Under the pieces are notes generated by a model. It did no database searches. It was not told the DNA's origin and saw only the letters and a list, made by a program, of their open reading frames with translations. Source: an uncultured Tolumonas sp. (lineage in GTDB: Bacteria > Pseudomonadota > Gammaproteobacteria > Enterobacterales > Aeromonadaceae). Taken from it: 7,117 nucleotides of DNA. This document shows positions 5,783 to 7,117 of the stretch, piece by piece. The position numbers and the translations under genes were made by a program. Position 1 is the first letter of the stretch, and every line of letters begins with the position of its first letter. The stretch is from contig CAIZDF010000073.1 of assembly GCA_903931645.1 (NCBI GenBank), positions 1 through 7,117 on the forward strand, read 5' to 3'.

Positions 5783-6154
5783 CTATAATTTATTAAATTC
5801 TTTATCAAAGCGGTAACGGCTGGAGGTCACATAACGTTCCATCGCTTGCAACCGTTGATCCAGTTGCTGCATGCGTTCACTCAGTTGGCGAGCCCGTTGT
5901 GCGGCATCTTCGCCATAGCCAAATTGTGGGCGAAAACGGGTTTGTGGCGGCAATTGTGTCGGCTGTTTATCCAGCAGGAATATGCCCGCCAGATAGACCA
6001 ATGCAGCCAGACTGCCGCTAAAAACAAACAACGTGATCATCAGAATTCGTATCAGCCAAACCGGCTGCCCATAACATTCCGCGACACCGGCACAGACACC
6101 GCCTAGCCAGGACTGATTACTGCTGCGATATAGTTTGCGGTCGACGTTTCTCAT
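5783..6154 (-). CDS. pspC: Phage shock protein C, membrane stress sensor
   Basis: A 123-residue inner-membrane protein with the PspC domain. In enterobacteria PspC and PspB sense secretin mislocalisation or loss of proton-motive force and draw PspA away from the activator PspF. The domain runs from about residue 5 to 63: KLYRSSNQSWLGGVCAGVAE (7-26, the family's signature amphipathic segment), then one hydrophobic span (about 33-61). A tail of charged, heptad-like sequence (83-108) could form a coiled coil. Length is close to E. coli PspC (119). The start is the ATG at 6154 with GGAG 7 nt upstream; an in-frame TTG at 6172 overlaps pspB and is less likely. The pspB stop lies 14 bp upstream. The pspC stop overlaps the downstream hydrolase's ribosome-binding site. 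Confidence 0.96.
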   Translation of the reverse strand: MRNVDRKLYRSSNQSWLGGVCAGVAECYGQPVWLIRILMITLFVFSGSLAALVYLAGIFLLDKQPTQLPPQTRFRPQFGYGEDAAQRARQLSERMQQLDQRLQAMERYVTSSRYRFDKEFNKL

Positions 6155-6168
6155 CACAAATCTCCGAT

Positions 6169-6423
6169 TCAAGAACGGTGATTGCGATCTTCATCGTGGC
6201 GGCGCCAGTCGGGCTGCTGCACGTCGAGGATCGTTTCTAATGTTACAATGCGTTGTTCCAACCGTTTAGCCAGCGCTAGCGCATCTGCCAGCTGATCATG
6301 TTCTTCTGCGGATAACCCGCGGTTGAGCCGGGATTGCGTCCAGTAATGCAATATCAGCCAGATCGGCGCCACCAGTGCCAGAAACACCACGGCTGGCACA
6401 AAAAAGAACATCATCAATGACAT
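6169..6423 (-). CDS. pspB: Phage shock protein B, membrane stress sensor
   Basis: An 84-residue inner-membrane protein, partner of PspC. The single N-terminal membrane span (about 4-26, ending APIWLILHYW) resembles E. coli PspB (LPIWLWLHY) as I recall it. A cytoplasmic helical region follows (38-68: SAEEHDQLADALALAKRLEQRIVTLE as a heptad-like stretch), ending ILDVQQPDWRRHDE, again a family hallmark. It is about ten residues longer than E. coli PspB (74), the excess lying in the acidic/basic C-terminal tail. The ATG at 6423 overlaps the pspA stop by one base (TAATG), with AAAGGAG about 9 nt upstream inside the pspA coding end. This indicates translational coupling and fixes the start. Confidence 0.96.
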   Translation of the reverse strand: MSLMMFFFVPAVVFLALVAPIWLILHYWTQSRLNRGLSAEEHDQLADALALAKRLEQRIVTLETILDVQQPDWRRHDEDRNHRS

Positions 6424-7112
6424 TAAGACTCACTCCTTTGTTGATTCATGCCGGGTTTCGTCATGCTAGCTTTTAGTGCTTCCAGCTCCGACTCAACTTT
6501 GTCATCCCGCGCCAGTTCGTTAAATTCGTCATGCAAGGTGCGGCTACGACCTAAGTCTTGCGCTTCCACCTGTGCTTCTAAGTTATCCATTTTGCGCTCG
6601 TAAGCATCAAATTTTCGGAATGCTTCTTCCAGTTTGTCGCGATTGCTGCTGCGGCGAATATCCATCCGCGCGCGGCTGGTTTTTTCCCGTGCTAACAACG
6701 ATTGTTGTTTGGCTTTCGCGTCATCCAGTTTTTGCTGCAGCTGACTGATCTCTTCATGTAATACAGTCAGTTGTTCCTCTATCACTTTTAGCTCACGCTC
6801 CGCCAATTGCAATGTTTCTTCGACCGCCTGTTTTTCGGCCAATGCCGCGCGCGCCAGATCTTCACGGCCTTTACTCAGTGCCAGACGGGCTTTACTTTCC
6901 CAGTCGAGCGCATCGTGTTGCAGACGTTGTAAACGACGCTCCTGCTCTTTGCGATCGGCCAGTACACGTGCGGAACTGGTGCGTACCTCAACCAGTGTTT
7001 CTTCCATTTCCTGGATCATCATCCGTACCATTTTGGCTGGGTCTTCGGCGCGATCGAGTAACGCGGTCAGGTTGGAATTAATGATGTCGCTGAAACGAGA
7101 AAAGATACCCAT
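6423..7112 (-). CDS. pspA: Phage shock protein A (PspA/IM30/Vipp1 family)
   Basis: A 229-residue peripheral membrane protein and the main effector of the Psp response. It coats and stabilises the inner membrane under stress and, when free, inhibits the sigma-54 activator PspF. The N-terminus MGIFSRFSDIINSNLTALLD is the membrane-binding amphipathic helix, followed by the conserved AEDP with Pro25. The rest is almost wholly alpha-helical coiled coil (about 25-185), rich in Glu, Lys, Arg and Gln, then a C-terminal helix (193-217) and a short polar tail. Length is close to E. coli PspA (222). The ATG at 7112 matches the invariant family start, so the CDS is complete. Its ribosome-binding site and any sigma-54 promoter or divergent pspF lie beyond the right edge. 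It overlaps pspB by one base. Confidence 0.98.
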   Translation of the reverse strand: MGIFSRFSDIINSNLTALLDRAEDPAKMVRMMIQEMEETLVEVRTSSARVLADRKEQERRLQRLQHDALDWESKARLALSKGREDLARAALAEKQAVEETLQLAERELKVIEEQLTVLHEEISQLQQKLDDAKAKQQSLLAREKTSRARMDIRRSSNRDKLEEAFRKFDAYERKMDNLEAQVEAQDLGRSRTLHDEFNELARDDKVESELEALKASMTKPGMNQQRSES

Positions 7113-7117
7113 GATGA

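Overview
This window most likely comes from a gammaproteobacterium. The order Aeromonadales (a Tolumonas/Aeromonas-type organism) is my best guess, and it is inference only. The grounds are enterobacterial-type oligopeptidase B and WrbA sequences, a YfcZ-family (DUF406) protein, a pspABC set, a CsrB-type regulatory RNA and moderate base composition. I see no insertion sequence, CRISPR array, tRNA or rRNA. Protein-coding content is ordinary. The most interesting element is a non-coding RNA.

Layout of the left half, all on the + strand. Positions 2-397 are the C-terminal end of oligopeptidase B (ptrB). A 104-bp gap with two hairpins follows, then a small YfcZ/DUF406 protein (502-798) with its own rho-independent terminator (807-840). 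A 230-bp AT-rich stretch holds a good IHF-site match and a weak promoter. It leads into a CsrB-family sRNA (about 1073-1510) with about 24 GGA motifs, most in hairpin loops, and a terminator at 1480-1510. After 289 bp without a gene comes a 724-residue chemoreceptor (1800-3974). That 289-bp stretch is AT-rich, and I found no convincing promoter in it.

Layout of the right half, all on the - strand. A hairpin with A- and T-runs on its two sides (about 3983-4017) sits between the converging chemoreceptor and wrbA genes and probably terminates both. Reading leftwards from the right edge, the genes are pspA (7112-6423), pspB (6423-6169), pspC (6154-5783), a secreted alpha/beta hydrolase (5774-4755) and wrbA (4632-4036). 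The first four are packed with overlaps or very short gaps, and the hydrolase ribosome-binding site overlaps the pspC stop codon. The hydrolase is therefore probably part of the phage-shock-protein operon. No clear terminator separates it from wrbA, but a perfect 8-bp inverted repeat lies just upstream of wrbA.

How the parts relate. PspA, PspB and PspC form the envelope-stress system, with PspB/C sensing at the inner membrane and PspA as effector and regulator. The exported hydrolase may act on the same envelope compartment. WrbA is a stress-linked flavoprotein quinone reductase. The CsrB-type RNA would sequester the translational regulator CsrA, which in relatives controls motility, biofilm and carbon storage. 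Its position next to a chemoreceptor gene is suggestive but may be chance.
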